64,000 bases of DNA from Thiothrix caldifontis (GTDB lineage: Bacteria > Pseudomonadota > Gammaproteobacteria > Thiotrichales > Thiotrichaceae), in NCBI RefSeq assembly GCF_900107695.1, contig NZ_FNQP01000004.1, forward strand, positions 175,106 through 239,105, given 5' to 3'. A program made the position numbers and the translations under genes. Shown here piece by piece: positions 26,537 through 36,336 of this stretch. Below the pieces are notes generated by a model that saw nothing but the letters and a program-made list of their open reading frames with translations, searched no databases and was not told where the DNA came from. Each line of letters opens with the position of its first letter. Position 1 is the stretch's first letter.

Positions 26537-28024
26537 ATGAACTACCATTTTGATTCTTCCGCCAATGCCGCCGAACTGCACACCGATTGCGTCGTGGTAG
26601 GTGTTTATAAACACGCCAAACTCTCGGCGGCGGCGGCGCAAATTGATGCTGCCAGCGCGGGTGCGATCAGCCAACACTTGGATTTCGGCGACTTTACCGG
26701 CGATAAAAACCGCACCAGTATGCTTTACAACCTGCCCGGCGTCACCGCCAAACGGGTGCTGCTCATCGGCATGGGCGAAAAAGACAAACTCACGCCGGAA
26801 GCCTTAACCCAAATGACACAAGCCGCTGTCAACCTGCTCAAAAATTCCAAAGTTCATAATGCCGTCTCCTTTCTAACCGACGAAATCGCCAGCGAATACA
26901 TTGAAGCCGCTGTGCGCCAATCCGTCATCGCGGTTGCTGACTCGCTATACACCTTCGATACTTACAAAAGCAAAAAAGACGATGCCCCGCGCACCACGTT
27001 AGAAGGTTGGACAGTCGCGCACACGATTGCCGGTGAATTCACCACTGCGCTGTTGCAAGGCAACGCCATCGCCGAAGGGATGTGCATCAGCCGTGACCTC
27101 GCCAATAACCCCGGCAATGTGTGCACCCCCACATACCTCGCTGATATTGCACAGGAATTGGCTAACTCCTCCAACAAAGTCGACATTAACGTGCTCGAAG
27201 AAGCCGACATGGAAGCCCTTGGCATGGGTTCCTTCCTATCAGTATCCAAAGGCAGTGTAGAAGACGGCAAAATGATCATCCTGCAATACCACGGTGGTAA
27301 TTCGGGTGATGCACCATTCGTACTGGTCGGCAAAGGTATCACTTTCGACACCGGCGGTATTTCGCTCAAACCCGGCAATGCGATGGATGAAATGAAATTC
27401 GACATGACCGGTGCTGCCAGTGTAATCGGCACATTAACCGCCTGTATCGCCATGCAATTGCCCATGAACATCATTGGCGTGATTGCCGCCGCCGAAAACA
27501 TGCCCGGTAGCAAAGCCAGCAAACCCGGTGACATCGTAACCAGCATGTCAGGCAAAACCATCGAAATCCTCAACACCGACGCGGAAGGTCGCTTGGTGCT
27601 GTGCGATGCACTGACGTATGTGGAACGCTTCAACCCCGTTGCCGTGGTTGATATTGCCACCCTAACCGGCGCATGTATCACGGCATTGGGGCATCACATC
27701 TGCGGTTTATTAAGCAATAACGACGCACTTGCTGAAGAAGTGCTCGCAGCGGGCAAACAAGCCAATGACGAAGCTTGGCGCTTGCCGATGGGTGAAAAAT
27801 ACCACGACCAACTCAAAAGCAACTTTGCCGATCTCGCCAATATCGGCGGGCCACCAGGCGGCACAATCACCGCAGCCTGTTTCCTGTCACGTTTCACCGA
27901 AAGTTACCCATGGGCGCATCTCGACATTGCAGGGACAGCATGGAAAAGCGGTGCAGCCAAAGGCGCAACGGGTCGCCCTGTGCCGTTGCTGTGCCAATTG
28001 CTGATTAATCGCGCCAACGCATGA
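26537..28024 (+). CDS. pepA: Leucyl aminopeptidase (cytosol aminopeptidase)
   Basis: 495-residue M17 metallopeptidase. The N-terminal macro-like domain is followed by the catalytic domain with GKGITFDTGGISLKPG and the signature NTDAEGRLVLCDAL, which hold the two-zinc ligands. PepA also acts as a DNA-binding protein in Xer recombination in E. coli. Its stop overlaps the holC ATG (ATGA). Confidence 0.96.
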   Translation: MNYHFDSSANAAELHTDCVVVGVYKHAKLSAAAAQIDAASAGAISQHLDFGDFTGDKNRTSMLYNLPGVTAKRVLLIGMGEKDKLTPEALTQMTQAAVNLLKNSKVHNAVSFLTDEIASEYIEAAVRQSVIAVADSLYTFDTYKSKKDDAPRTTLEGWTVAHTIAGEFTTALLQGNAIAEGMCISRDLANNPGNVCTPTYLADIAQELANSSNKVDINVLEEADMEALGMGSFLSVSKGSVEDGKMIILQYHGGNSGDAPFVLVGKGITFDTGGISLKPGNAMDEMKFDMTGAASVIGTLTACIAMQLPMNIIGVIAAAENMPGSKASKPGDIVTSMSGKTIEILNTDAEGRLVLCDALTYVERFNPVAVVDIATLTGACITALGHHICGLLSNNDALAEEVLAAGKQANDEAWRLPMGEKYHDQLKSNFADLANIGGPPGGTITAACFLSRFTESYPWAHLDIAGTAWKSGAAKGATGRPVPLLCQLLINRANA

Positions 28025-28449
28025 CCAAGATAGATTTTTACGTCGGAAAAACCAACAGCTTGCAGGCGCGGTTATTACTCGCCTGCAAGGTGGTGATGAA
28101 AGCGCACCAGCAACAATTGCACACCTACATTCACACCGATGCGCCGACTACCAGTAGCAAACTGGATGAATTACTGTGGACATTTAACGAACTTGCCTTC
28201 ATTCCCCATGCACTTGCACCGACGAAAGAGCAAAATATGCGCATTTTGATCGGTCATGACCATGAGCCGATGGAAAATTGTGGGTTGCTTATCAACCTTT
28301 CCAATGAAATACCAGCATTTTTCTCACGTTTTGAGCGATTAGCCGAAATTTTAGATCAGGAAGAACCCGTAATACACGCTGGTCGTAAACGCTACCAGTT
28401 TTACCGTGACCGGGGCTATAATCTGGACTACCATCAACTTAAGATTTAA
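28021..28449 (+). CDS. holC: DNA polymerase III chi subunit
   Basis: 142-residue HolC protein, which links the clamp loader to SSB. The start KIDFYVGKTNSLQARLLLACKVV and the LLWTFNELAFIPHAL segment fit the family. It sits between pepA and valS as in most gammaproteobacteria and is coupled to pepA by a four-base overlap. Confidence 0.93.
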   Translation: MTKIDFYVGKTNSLQARLLLACKVVMKAHQQQLHTYIHTDAPTTSSKLDELLWTFNELAFIPHALAPTKEQNMRILIGHDHEPMENCGLLINLSNEIPAFFSRFERLAEILDQEEPVIHAGRKRYQFYRDRGYNLDYHQLKI

Positions 28450-28461
28450 TAACCCGGAATA

Positions 28462-28806
28462 ATGATGCGCGAAGACTTCGACAAAACCATTCGTATTCCC
28501 GTCGTTACTGATCTGGTACGCGCAGGCGACGCCGCCATTGTCGAGCAAGTAAAAAACCCCTACGCTCGCCAGCAACGCCGTCAAGTATTTGAGCAACGCC
28601 TCAAAGAACGCATCGACGAACTCAAATCCGCCACCGGACAAGACGAATATTCCGGTCTAGCACGGGCGCACGCCATCCGCTCAGAAGGCAATCAACAAGC
28701 AGCGACGCCAACCCACGGCTCCCGCATTGACCCTTCGGTAGAAAAACACATTGATAAAGCCCGCGACGACCTCATCCGCGAACTCTCCGGGATGTTGCCG
28801 CCGTAA
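28462..28806 (+). CDS. Hypothetical protein between holC and valS
   Basis: 114-residue, highly charged, mostly helical protein (MMREDFDKTIRIPVVTDLV; RQQRRQVFEQRLKERIDEL), with no membrane segment or Cys. The first or second ATG could be used. It lies 12 bases after holC and 49 before valS in the same direction. I do not recognise a domain. Its place beside a clamp-loader gene hints at replication, but nothing in the sequence proves it. Confidence 0.72.
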   Translation: MMREDFDKTIRIPVVTDLVRAGDAAIVEQVKNPYARQQRRQVFEQRLKERIDELKSATGQDEYSGLARAHAIRSEGNQQAATPTHGSRIDPSVEKHIDKARDDLIRELSGMLPP

Positions 28807-28855
28807 AAACCCGCTATAATGCCGCTCTTTTCCGACTTCAAAAAAGCAGCGGCAC

Positions 28856-31681
28856 ATGGACAAGACCTACCAACCTCAAGACATCGAACAACGCTGGTAT
28901 CAGCATTGGGAACAAAGCGGCTATTTCGCCCCCAAAGGCGAGGGCAAGCCGTATTGCATCATGATCCCGCCGCCGAACGTCACCGGCACGCTGCACATGG
29001 GGCACGGTTTCAACCAGATGGTGATCGACACCCTGATCCGCTACCACCGCATGAAGGGCGACAAAACCCTCTACCAACCCGGCACTGACCACGCAGGCAT
29101 TGCTACACAAATGGTGGTGGAACGCCAATTGCTGGCGCAAGGTGTGACCCGCCACGATCTGGGGCGTGAGAAGTTCCTCGAAAAAGTCTGGGAGTGGAAA
29201 GGGCAATCCGGCGACACCATCAACCGCCAATTGCGCCGTTTAGGCACAACCCCTGACTGGTCACGCGAACGCTTTACGATGGACGAAGGCTTGTCGGAAG
29301 CCGTGCGTGAAGTGTTCGTGCGCCTGCATGAAGAAGGTTTGATCTATCGCGGCAAACGCTTGGTGAACTGGGATACCGTGCTGCACACCGCTGTTTCCGA
29401 CCTTGAAGTCGTGTCCGAAGAAGAAAACGGCAATATGTGGCACTTCCGCTACCCGCTGGCGGATGCGGCGGGCAATGCCACTGACGAATTCCTGATTGTT
29501 GCGACCACGCGCCCGGAAACCATGCTGGGTGACTCCGCCGTGGCAGTAAACCCGAAAGACGAGCGTTACCAGCATTTGATCGGCAAAAACGTGGTGTTGC
29601 CGCTGGTAGGCCGCTTGATTCCGGTGGTGGGCGACGATTACGCTGACCCGGAAAAAGGCACGGGTTGCGTGAAGATTACCCCTGCGCACGATTTCAACGA
29701 CTATCAGGTGGGCAAGCGTCACAACCTGCCGCTGATCAATATTTTCACCATTGATGCCTGCATCAACGAGGTTTCGCCGGAAAAGTATCAAGGGCTGGAA
29801 CGCTTTGCGGCGCGTAAGCAAATCGTTGCGGACATGGATGCGCTCGGCTTGCTGGATAAAATCGAAGACCACAAGCTGATGGTGCCGCGTGGCGACCGTT
29901 CTGGCACAGTCATTGAACCGTACCTGACGGATCAGTGGTACGTGGATTTGACCCGTGAAACGCTGGACGACGGGCGACCCGGCGGCAAAACCGCGATTGC
30001 GCAACCGGCGATTGACGTGGTAGCGAGCGGCGAAGTGCGCTTCATTCCGGGCAACTGGGTGAACACCTACAATCACTGGATGAACAACCTCGACGACTGG
30101 TGCATTTCACGCCAGTTGTGGTGGGGGCATCGCATTCCAGCGTGGTACGACGACGCGGGCAATGTCTACGTGGCGCGTTCCGAAGCTGAGGTGCGCAGCA
30201 AATACAACCTGCCTGCCGACCTCGCGTTGCGTCAGGATGAGGACGTGTTGGATACGTGGTTCTCCTCCGCGCTGTGGCCGTTTTCTACGCTCGGCTGGCC
30301 GAATGTGGACGACGAAGCCCTGAAAGCCTTCTACCCCACGCAGATGCTGATGACCGGCTTCGACATCATCTTCTTCTGGGTGGCGCGGATGATCATGTTC
30401 GGCAAGAAATTCATGGGCGACGTGCCGTTCCGCGACGTGTACATCCACGGGCTGGTGAAGGATGCGGACGGGCAGAAAATGTCCAAATCCAAGGGTAACG
30501 TGCTTGACCCGCTCGACATTATCGACGGCATCGACCTCGAAGCACTGGTTGCCAAACGCACCAGCGGCATGATGCAACCGCAACTCGCCGCGAAAATCGA
30601 CAAAGCCACCCGCAAGCAATTCCCCGACGGCATTACCCCGCACGGCACGGATGCGCTGCGGATGACGTTTGCCTCGTTCGCCACCGCCGGGCGCGACATC
30701 CGTTTCGACATGCAACGGCTGGAAGGCTACCGCAATTTCTGCAACAAGCTGTGGAACGCGGCGCGTTACGTGCTGATGCAGTGCGAAGAGCAGGATACCG
30801 GGCTGGATGATACTTTGCCGGTGGAATTGTCGGCGGCGGATCGCTGGATCATTTCCTTGCTGCAACAGACCGAGGCTGAAGTTGCCGACCACATCGACAA
30901 CTACCGCTTCGACCTTGCCGCCAAAGCGATGTACGAATTTGCCTGGCACGAATACTGCGACTGGTATCTGGAGCTGACCAAGCCGATTTTGGGCAAAGCC
31001 AACGACAACCAAGCCGCCAAACGTGGCACACGCCGTACCTTGGTGCGCGTGCTGGAAGCGGCGTTGCGTCTGATGCACCCGATCATGCCGTTCATTACCG
31101 AAGAAATCTGGCAGAACATCAAGGGCTTGGCGGGCGTGTCCGGCGATTCCATCATGCTGCAACCCTACCCCGTCGCCGATACTGCACTGGTTGATCAGGC
31201 AGCACTGGCGGAAATCGAATGGGTGAAAGCCTTCATCATGGGCATCCGCCGCATCCGTTCCGAGATGGACATCAAGCCGGGGCAAGTGCTGGATGTGCTG
31301 CTGCAAAACTGGAGCGACACCGACAAGGCACTGTTCACCACCAGCGAAGCGTTTGCGCGGACGCTGGCGAAAGTCGGCAACGTGACGTGGCTGGAAGCTG
31401 GAGCGGATGCGCCGGAATCGGCTACGGCACTGGTCGGCGAGATGCAAATCCTCATCCCACTGGCGGGGCTGATCGACAAGGACGCGGAAATTGCGCGTCT
31501 GAGCAAGGAAATCGAGAAGCTGCAAAAGAACCTCGGCGGGCTGGAAGGTCGGCTGAATAATCCAGCGTTTGCGGACAAAGCTCCGGCAGCCGTGCTGGAA
31601 CAGACGCGCAAGCAGGCGGATGAACAGCGGGCAGCGTTGGGGCAGTTGGTGGGGCAGTTGGAGAAGATTCGGGCCTTGTGA
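28856..31681 (+). CDS. valS: Valyl-tRNA synthetase
   Basis: 941-residue class I synthetase that charges tRNA-Val. HIGH-type motif [12 protein letters not shown] near residue 40, editing domain ([15 protein letters not shown]), KMSKSKGN near residue 540, anticodon domain, and a C-terminal coiled-coil arm ([18 protein letters not shown]). A strong terminator follows. The gene is very GC-rich at third positions, which creates long false frames on the other strand. Confidence 0.98.
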   Translation: MDKTYQPQDIEQRWYQHWEQSGYFAPKGEGKPYCIMIPPPNVTGTLHMGHGFNQMVIDTLIRYHRMKGDKTLYQPGTDHAGIATQMVVERQLLAQGVTRHDLGREKFLEKVWEWKGQSGDTINRQLRRLGTTPDWSRERFTMDEGLSEAVREVFVRLHEEGLIYRGKRLVNWDTVLHTAVSDLEVVSEEENGNMWHFRYPLADAAGNATDEFLIVATTRPETMLGDSAVAVNPKDERYQHLIGKNVVLPLVGRLIPVVGDDYADPEKGTGCVKITPAHDFNDYQVGKRHNLPLINIFTIDACINEVSPEKYQGLERFAARKQIVADMDALGLLDKIEDHKLMVPRGDRSGTVIEPYLTDQWYVDLTRETLDDGRPGGKTAIAQPAIDVVASGEVRFIPGNWVNTYNHWMNNLDDWCISRQLWWGHRIPAWYDDAGNVYVARSEAEVRSKYNLPADLALRQDEDVLDTWFSSALWPFSTLGWPNVDDEALKAFYPTQMLMTGFDIIFFWVARMIMFGKKFMGDVPFRDVYIHGLVKDADGQKMSKSKGNVLDPLDIIDGIDLEALVAKRTSGMMQPQLAAKIDKATRKQFPDGITPHGTDALRMTFASFATAGRDIRFDMQRLEGYRNFCNKLWNAARYVLMQCEEQDTGLDDTLPVELSAADRWIISLLQQTEAEVADHIDNYRFDLAAKAMYEFAWHEYCDWYLELTKPILGKANDNQAAKRGTRRTLVRVLEAALRLMHPIMPFITEEIWQNIKGLAGVSGDSIMLQPYPVADTALVDQAALAEIEWVKAFIMGIRRIRSEMDIKPGQVLDVLLQNWSDTDKALFTTSEAFARTLAKVGNVTWLEAGADAPESATALVGEMQILIPLAGLIDKDAEIARLSKEIEKLQKNLGGLEGRLNNPAFADKAPAAVLEQTRKQADEQRAALGQLVGQLEKIRAL

Positions 31682-31695
31682 TTGACATCTATCAT

Positions 31696-31719
31696 GGGGT
31701 AAACATGCGTGTTTACCCC
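31696..31719 (+). terminator. Hairpin terminator after valS
   Basis: GGGGTAAACA-TGCG-TGTTTACCCC is a perfect 10-pair stem 14 bases after the valS stop. The T run after it is poor. It also marks the left edge of the AT-rich island. Confidence 0.75.
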
Positions 31720-31963
31720 CGCTTCCACAAGAACAATAAGTATGTAGACTCGGCAAATTTAACTATTTACTATTTTCCGCATCCTGATTCAATCGACGAG
31801 CTAAACGTATAGCAGCAGCTTTTTCTCTTCTGCGTCTCTCACTTTCACGACGCTTATTTGCTCGAGCAATACTTGCTTTTTCACGCCCAAGACGTAATTT
31901 TTATTTAGCCAAAGCTCGTTCTTGCTCCATTACACGTAATTTTTCTTTAGCCAAAATCAGTTC

Positions 31964-32035
31964 TTGCTCTCCAATTTCATATGTGCCATTTTTTATTACC
32001 TCTGCTTTAGCAAGTCGTGCAATCTTTCTTTTTTC
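31964..32035. repeat. 72-base direct repeat, copy 1 (coiled-coil tail)
   Basis: Matches 32114-32185 with two mismatches, offset by 150 bases (50 codons). It encodes the repeated segment KRKIARLAKAE then IKNGTYEIGEQ. Recent internal duplication in the coiled coil is likely. Confidence 0.85.
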
Positions 32036-32113
32036 ATTTGAAGCTAATTTTCTTTCTTGCTTTATAATCTCAATCTTTCTTTTTTCTTCTGCTTTTTTCA
32101 ATCTTATTAGCTT

Positions 32114-32185
32114 TTGCTCTCCAATTTCATATGTGCCATTTTTTATTGCTTCTGCTTTAGCAAGTCGTGCAATCTTTCTTTTTTC
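32114..32185. repeat. 72-base direct repeat, copy 2
   Basis: Second copy of the unit at 31964-32035; only two bases differ, near 32145-32149. Confidence 0.85.
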
Positions 32186-33303
32186 TTTCAAGGATTCTTT
32201 CTTTGCCAATTCTATTGCACGCAAAGCTTCCTGTTCAGCCTGAACCTTCTTCAACTCCTCTAATTTCTTTAGACGATCTTTCTCAATAAACCCAATAAAT
32301 TCTTGTCTTGCTTGTACAATTGAATTAAGACTTGGCAGAGCTTTTTTAACCACACCATCTAGAGATAAGTATCGGAACGAACCAGATCGCGAATGATAAA
32401 TACCTATATCAGTGAATTTAAAACTATCTAGATCTTCATTATAAAGAAGAGCATAACCAATAATTTGTCGCAAATATTCCAGCTTTAATGGTTTTATTGT
32501 TGTTTTTACATCTGTTAAAATTAATTTTCCTTTACATTTAAAAATACAATCAAAATCAGCACCACCAACCAATCTAGAATTACGAAGAACCGTATTACCA
32601 ACAGTTAACTCTGCACCAAAGAAATCACCATTTACATCATCTCTATAACGTAAAAAAAATATCAACCAAAGATAAAACGTCTTGTATATATGCTTCTCCA
32701 CCTAAACTTTCAATATATTGATCAAGCACTAACCCTGTCATTATCTCAACTTGATCTTCAACCATATGGTTATCTTTAAAAAATAAATCTTTATTATCAT
32801 CAAAGTAGAAAGTGGCAAATAATTTTGGCAGAAAACCCGATCGCAAAACACCATCCATAACTGACAATGCTGTTGCAGCATATACCACCTTGCAATCAGT
32901 AGCCGCTCTACCATCCAAATACTTTTTCCCGATTCGAAATAAACCTCTCAAGTATTGCGACAGAGAAAGGTTATCCAGATTATCATAATAATCCTCATGC
33001 AGATGATCATAACCTCTACGATGTAATATATTACCAGCAATGGCTTTATCAAAATCCAGACTATTATTACACCCCATATAGCGAATCAAATAATCCATTG
33101 TTGTTCCGACATAAGCGTAAGACGACACAGATGCTGACACGGGAAGTAATGATGGATTTATAGGCAATGCACTCTGTAATAAAGAGAGACACTCTTTTGC
33201 ACCATTAATATCCTCAAACTCCGAAAAAAATCTGCGAACGGGACTATTTTTATCTTTTAGTTGACTAGTTAATGACACAAGACCGCCTTAAATTTTGAGA
33301 AAT

Positions 33304-33639
33304 TCATATGCTAGCAAATCCCGTATATTGCCTTACCGAAGGATGCCGAAATCCCAACACAATATCCGCTTTAGAAATTCCCGCGTCCACCAACTCATTG
33401 GCAATCCCATATTCCGTACCATCGTACTGTACCCAAACTTTACTATCAATCAACTGGATATGGATAATTGCCCCTTGCAGATAATCATCCCCACGCCAAC
33501 CCGCTTGCAATAAAACGTAATTGCCGTGCTCATCATCAAAACTAACACTGGATTTGATGACATCATCTGCGGAATCGTATTTGAGGTATTCCAGCAGGAT
33601 TTTTTTGATGATTTCAGGGTAATTCAATTCGGTAGCCAT
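33304..33639 (-). CDS. xisI: XisI family protein
   Basis: 111-residue member of the XisI (fdxN element excision-controlling factor) family: NYPEIIKKILLEYLKY, HGNYVLLQAGW, VWVQYDGTEYGIANELVDAGI and DIVLGFRHPSVRQYTGFA. The family was defined in heterocyst cyanobacteria but XisH/XisI pairs are common far from any fdxN element. Overlaps the end of xisH by 16 bases. Confidence 0.9.
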   Translation of the reverse strand: MATELNYPEIIKKILLEYLKYDSADDVIKSSVSFDDEHGNYVLLQAGWRGDDYLQGAIIHIQLIDSKVWVQYDGTEYGIANELVDAGISKADIVLGFRHPSVRQYTGFASI

Positions 33640-34043
33640 TGCGTAATGACCTCGCTTTCAGGATCAAATACCAGAACTTTAACAATATTACCATCCAGTA
33701 ATATCTGACCAATTTCAACAGAGAAAATGGTATTCGCTACTTTTTTGGTGACAGCCAGAAACAATTCTCGATCAGGTTCGGTTTGTAACATGATTTGTTT
33801 ATACAGGACGTATTGACCAATAGCCTGTTCCAAATCGTTAACATCGGATACACCCGTAAAGCTCTTGATCTCAACCACAATCCGGCGCGTACCTTTTTCT
33901 GCACTGAGGAGCATTTCCGCGCCAAGATCAGCAAACAGGCGTTTTTTGCCAATGGTCAGTTTGTATGGATCATGCGTGATCGTCCAGCCATCCTTGACCA
34001 AGGCATGTTTGACAGTCTCGTGGTAAATATCCAAGCGGGGCAT
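33624..34043 (-). CDS. xisH: XisH family protein (nuclease-like fold)
   Basis: 139-residue XisH family protein starting MPRLDIYHETVKHALVKDGW. It holds a PD-(D/E)XK-like pattern (FADLGAEMLL; RIVVEIKSFTG). I take the ATG at 34043, where the family N-terminus begins, over an in-frame ATG six codons upstream. Paired with xisI. The biochemical role is not known; a DNA-processing or toxin-antitoxin-like role is possible. Confidence 0.9.
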   Translation of the reverse strand: MPRLDIYHETVKHALVKDGWTITHDPYKLTIGKKRLFADLGAEMLLSAEKGTRRIVVEIKSFTGVSDVNDLEQAIGQYVLYKQIMLQTEPDRELFLAVTKKVANTIFSVEIGQILLDGNIVKVLVFDPESEVITQWLPN

Positions 34044-34095
34044 GACTATCCTTTGCTGCAACCATTATGGTACTGAACATAGCACAGACAGACAT

Positions 34096-34485
34096 TCACG
34101 CAAACAACAACTGCTGCCCCACCCGCTCCGCCGCCAACCCCGCCAAATCAACACTTTTGCCGTTCAAAATCGCATTGTAGGCACGACGAACCTCCTGCTC
34201 CGCAGGGCTATCCATAAACCGCAGCACCGAAGCGGCGACGTATTCCCGCTCCAACTCGAAACTGAGCCATTGCCGATCCAGCGTTTCCGCCACCGACCCC
34301 GTGGTATTCGACCCGCCGAAAATATCCACCACCAAATCCCCCGGTTCGGTCAGGAACTTGATGAAAAACTCCGGCAACTTGGCAGGAAACCGCGCCGGAT
34401 GGCTCTTGACCCCCAGCAGCTTGCAGCCGAATAAACAATCACCCGCTTCATTCTGCCAATACCTGACGATAAATATCCGCCACAC
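34096..34485 (-). pseudogene. C-terminal remnant of a DNA methyltransferase
   Basis: The frame carries GVKSHPARFPAKLPEFFIKF, then VVDIFGGSNTTGSVAE (SAM-binding motif) and WLSFELEREYVAASVLRF, the end of an N4/N6 DNA methyltransferase. The family's N-terminal catalytic part (a DPPY-type motif) is missing. The upstream end runs into the Uma2 gene at 34448, so the 5' half has been lost. Probably a leftover of a restriction-modification gene. Confidence 0.78.
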
Positions 34486-35023
34486 TCAACACCATATCCA
34501 AACAAGGCAGCGTAATTTCATCATCCAACCGATCGAACTGCCGCAATCCCCAACTACCGTCTGCCAAGCGCACCAGCATATCCACCTGCGCTTTATCCTG
34601 CGCAACCACCAGATAGGCTTGCAAGGAAGCAAGACTCTGATAAGCTAAGGATTTTTCCATATAATCCTTACGAATCGTGGAATCAGAAGCAACCTCTACA
34701 ATCAAACACGGCTTTTCCAAGTAGTATTCATCAGCCTCATCATCTGCCGAACAACTCACCACCACATCAGGGTAATAATAGGTTTTGTATTTGGCCACCC
34801 GTACTTTTACGTCAGAGAAAAACACCTCGCAGCCTTTGCGGTTTGCCGCGTCCTCCATGCGATTAATGAAGTTTCTAGCAATACGATTGTGCCTCTTGCT
34901 TGCACCTGCCATCAGGTAAGTTTGCCCATCCACGTATTCGTGACGTTCAGCGGCAAGTTTTTCACCCTCCAGATACTCAGCCTCGCTAAGGTATTGCCCC
35001 GACATTTGACGCGCTAAAGGCAT
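34448..35023 (-). CDS. Uma2 family endonuclease-like protein, copy 1
   Basis: 191-residue protein of the Uma2 (DUF820) PD-(D/E)XK family: LSEAEYLEGEKLAAERHEYVDG, YYYPDVVVSC, KPCLIVEVASDST. The active-site Asp and Glu-x-x pattern are present. Its end overlaps the methyltransferase remnant. The adjacent gene is a paralogue. Uma2 proteins are numerous in cyanobacteria and some sulfur bacteria; their role is uncertain. Confidence 0.88.
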   Translation of the reverse strand: MPLARQMSGQYLSEAEYLEGEKLAAERHEYVDGQTYLMAGASKRHNRIARNFINRMEDAANRKGCEVFFSDVKVRVAKYKTYYYPDVVVSCSADDEADEYYLEKPCLIVEVASDSTIRKDYMEKSLAYQSLASLQAYLVVAQDKAQVDMLVRLADGSWGLRQFDRLDDEITLPCLDMVLSVADIYRQVLAE

Positions 35024-35032
35024 AATATTCTC

Positions 35033-35605
35033 CTACAACACCCGCCGATAAATATCCGCCACCCTCACCCGACATTCCAGCGTACTGATTTCCACCACAT
35101 CCGGCATCTCGTGAAACTCGGAATAGACCCATTGCTTATCCGCCTGCCGCTGGTATTTTTCCACACGGCAATAGTCCTGCGCGACCAATAAGTATTCCTG
35201 CAAGGACGGGATCAGTTGGTAATGGAAGAATTTCAACCCACGATCATAGGCTTCGGTAGATGCAGACAGGACTTCGATAATCACCAGCGGATTCAGCAAC
35301 ACATCGCTGTTTTCATCCTCAAATTGCTCATCGCCGCAAGTCACGACCACATCGGGGTAGCTGAATTTGTTGGTTTTGTCGGTGCGTGTCCTGACTTTCA
35401 TATCGCTGGAGTACACCCCACAAGGTTTTTCCAGCAATTGCGCTCCCAATGAAACCACCAGATTGGTAGAAATCTGGTTATGTTCACGGCTTGCCCCCGC
35501 CATTGCGTACATTTCACCGTTCAAATATTCGCTTTTGAACTCGGCTTGGCGTTCGTGCTGAAGGTATTCCGCTTCGCTCAATAGATAAGCAGGTTGCGCA
35601 GGCAT
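35033..35605 (-). CDS. Uma2 family endonuclease-like protein, copy 2
   Basis: 190-residue Uma2 (DUF820) protein: LLSEAEYLQHERQAEFKSEYLNG, KFSYPDVVVTCG, NPLVIIEVLSAST. I chose MPAQPAYLLSEAEY at 35605 rather than the in-frame ATG at 35638, as copy 1 starts at the equivalent point. Same direction as copy 1, nine bases upstream of it; clearly a tandem paralogue but well diverged. Confidence 0.87.
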   Translation of the reverse strand: MPAQPAYLLSEAEYLQHERQAEFKSEYLNGEMYAMAGASREHNQISTNLVVSLGAQLLEKPCGVYSSDMKVRTRTDKTNKFSYPDVVVTCGDEQFEDENSDVLLNPLVIIEVLSASTEAYDRGLKFFHYQLIPSLQEYLLVAQDYCRVEKYQRQADKQWVYSEFHEMPDVVEISTLECRVRVADIYRRVL

Positions 35606-35763
35606 GGTATATTTCCTTAAATCACCACTGTCGAACATAGCACGGCTGGCATGTTGTCGCTATCCCAAATCAAATAGAAACTAACGGCTCGTACAGTGTG
35701 GCTTTCCGACAAGAAATTTTGCCACGTAAACCCGCCTGCCAATGTGATACAACCTAACACAAC

Positions 35764-35799
35764 AAAAGCCCTCACAGATTGCCGCCTGTAAGGGCTTTT
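35764..35799 (-). terminator. Terminator downstream of tRNA-Pro
   Basis: On the minus strand AAAAGCCCT pairs with AGGGCTTTT and an inner ACAG/CTGT extension lengthens the stem; the outer arm supplies a T run. It lies about 30 bases after the tRNA 3' end. Confidence 0.75.
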
Positions 35800-35828
35800 G
35801 AGTCATCATGATAAACATGAAATGTATT

Positions 35829-35905
35829 GGTCGGGACGATAGGATTTGAACCTACGACCCCCACACCCCCAGTGTGGTGCGCTACCAGGCTGCGCTACGC
35901 CCCGA
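35829..35905 (-). tRNA. tRNA-Pro (GGG)
   Basis: 77 bases including an encoded CCA. The acceptor stem CGGGGCG pairs with CGTCCCG. The anticodon arm CCACA-CTGGGGG-TGTGG gives anticodon GGG (proline). The T arm contains GGTTCGAATCC. Follows merR in the usual gammaproteobacterial order. Confidence 0.97.
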
Positions 35906-35955
35906 CTTGAAGGGATGTGAGCTTACCGTAATAGTTGGATAAGCTCAAGCTAAAA

Positions 35956-36336
35956 TCAATACTTGAGGAGAAACAGAATACGTTCCAACTCTTCCACCAA
36001 AGGTGCAATATCATTGCCATTCACAACAATTGGCTCCAGCGGTTGTGACGGAGGTGGTGGCGTGTGCGCCTCCTCCAATAATTTCTGACGTGCACCGCTG
36101 ATCGTATAACCTTGCTCATACAATAAGGTGCGAATTTGGCGAATTAGTAAAACGTCTTCGCGCTGGTAATAACGGCGGTTTCCCCGTCGCTTCATCGGCT
36201 TAAGAGAAGGAAACTCCCCCTCCCAATAGCGCAGCACATGAGTTTTTACCCCACACAAATCACTTACCTCACCAATCGTGAAATAACGCTTGCCTGGAAT
36301 AGGTGGTAATTGACCACTAAGCGCCGCTACTTCCAT
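35956..36336 (-). CDS. MerR family regulator of the ihfA operon
   Basis: 126-residue MerR-type DNA-binding protein: [22 protein letters not shown], then [22 protein letters not shown]. It lacks metal-binding cysteines at the C-terminus. Overlaps the end of ihfA by about 20 bases, as in many gammaproteobacteria. Effector and targets unknown. Confidence 0.93.
   Translation of the reverse strand: MEVAALSGQLPPIPGKRYFTIGEVSDLCGVKTHVLRYWEGEFPSLKPMKRRGNRRYYQREDVLLIRQIRTLLYEQGYTISGARQKLLEEAHTPPPPSQPLEPIVVNGNDIAPLVEELERILFLLKY

Larger units (their letters stand above)
31763..33278 (-). pseudogene. Decayed PD-(D/E)XK nuclease-like gene with coiled-coil tail
   Basis: The N-terminal 211 codons (from 33278, MSLTSQLKDKNSPVRRFF) run to a stop at 32643. 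The frame then continues one base off as RYRDDVNGDFFG. The break is at a run of eight T on the coding strand (32652-32659); seven T would restore the frame. The downstream part holds a nuclease-like core GGADFDCIF then ILTDVKTT, followed by a Lys/Glu-rich coiled coil. A second lesion is a TAA at 31903-31901 within Lys-rich sequence; the same frame continues 45 more codons to TAG at 31763. AT-rich. The family is not recognised beyond the fold. Confidence 0.75.

Noticed and set aside
30107..31756. 549-codon open frame opposite valS
   Set aside because: It lies wholly against the real synthetase gene and has no family motifs; GC-rich third positions produce such shadows. The same holds for 9563-10738 opposite cbbO2 and 26962-27681 opposite pepA.
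31964..32185. Possible CRISPR-like repeats
   Set aside because: Only two copies of 72 bases, in phase with a coding frame; explained by a duplicated coiled-coil unit.
35829..35905. tRNA-Pro as attachment site of the island
   Set aside because: I found no second copy of the tRNA 3' end at the other island edge and no integrase gene.
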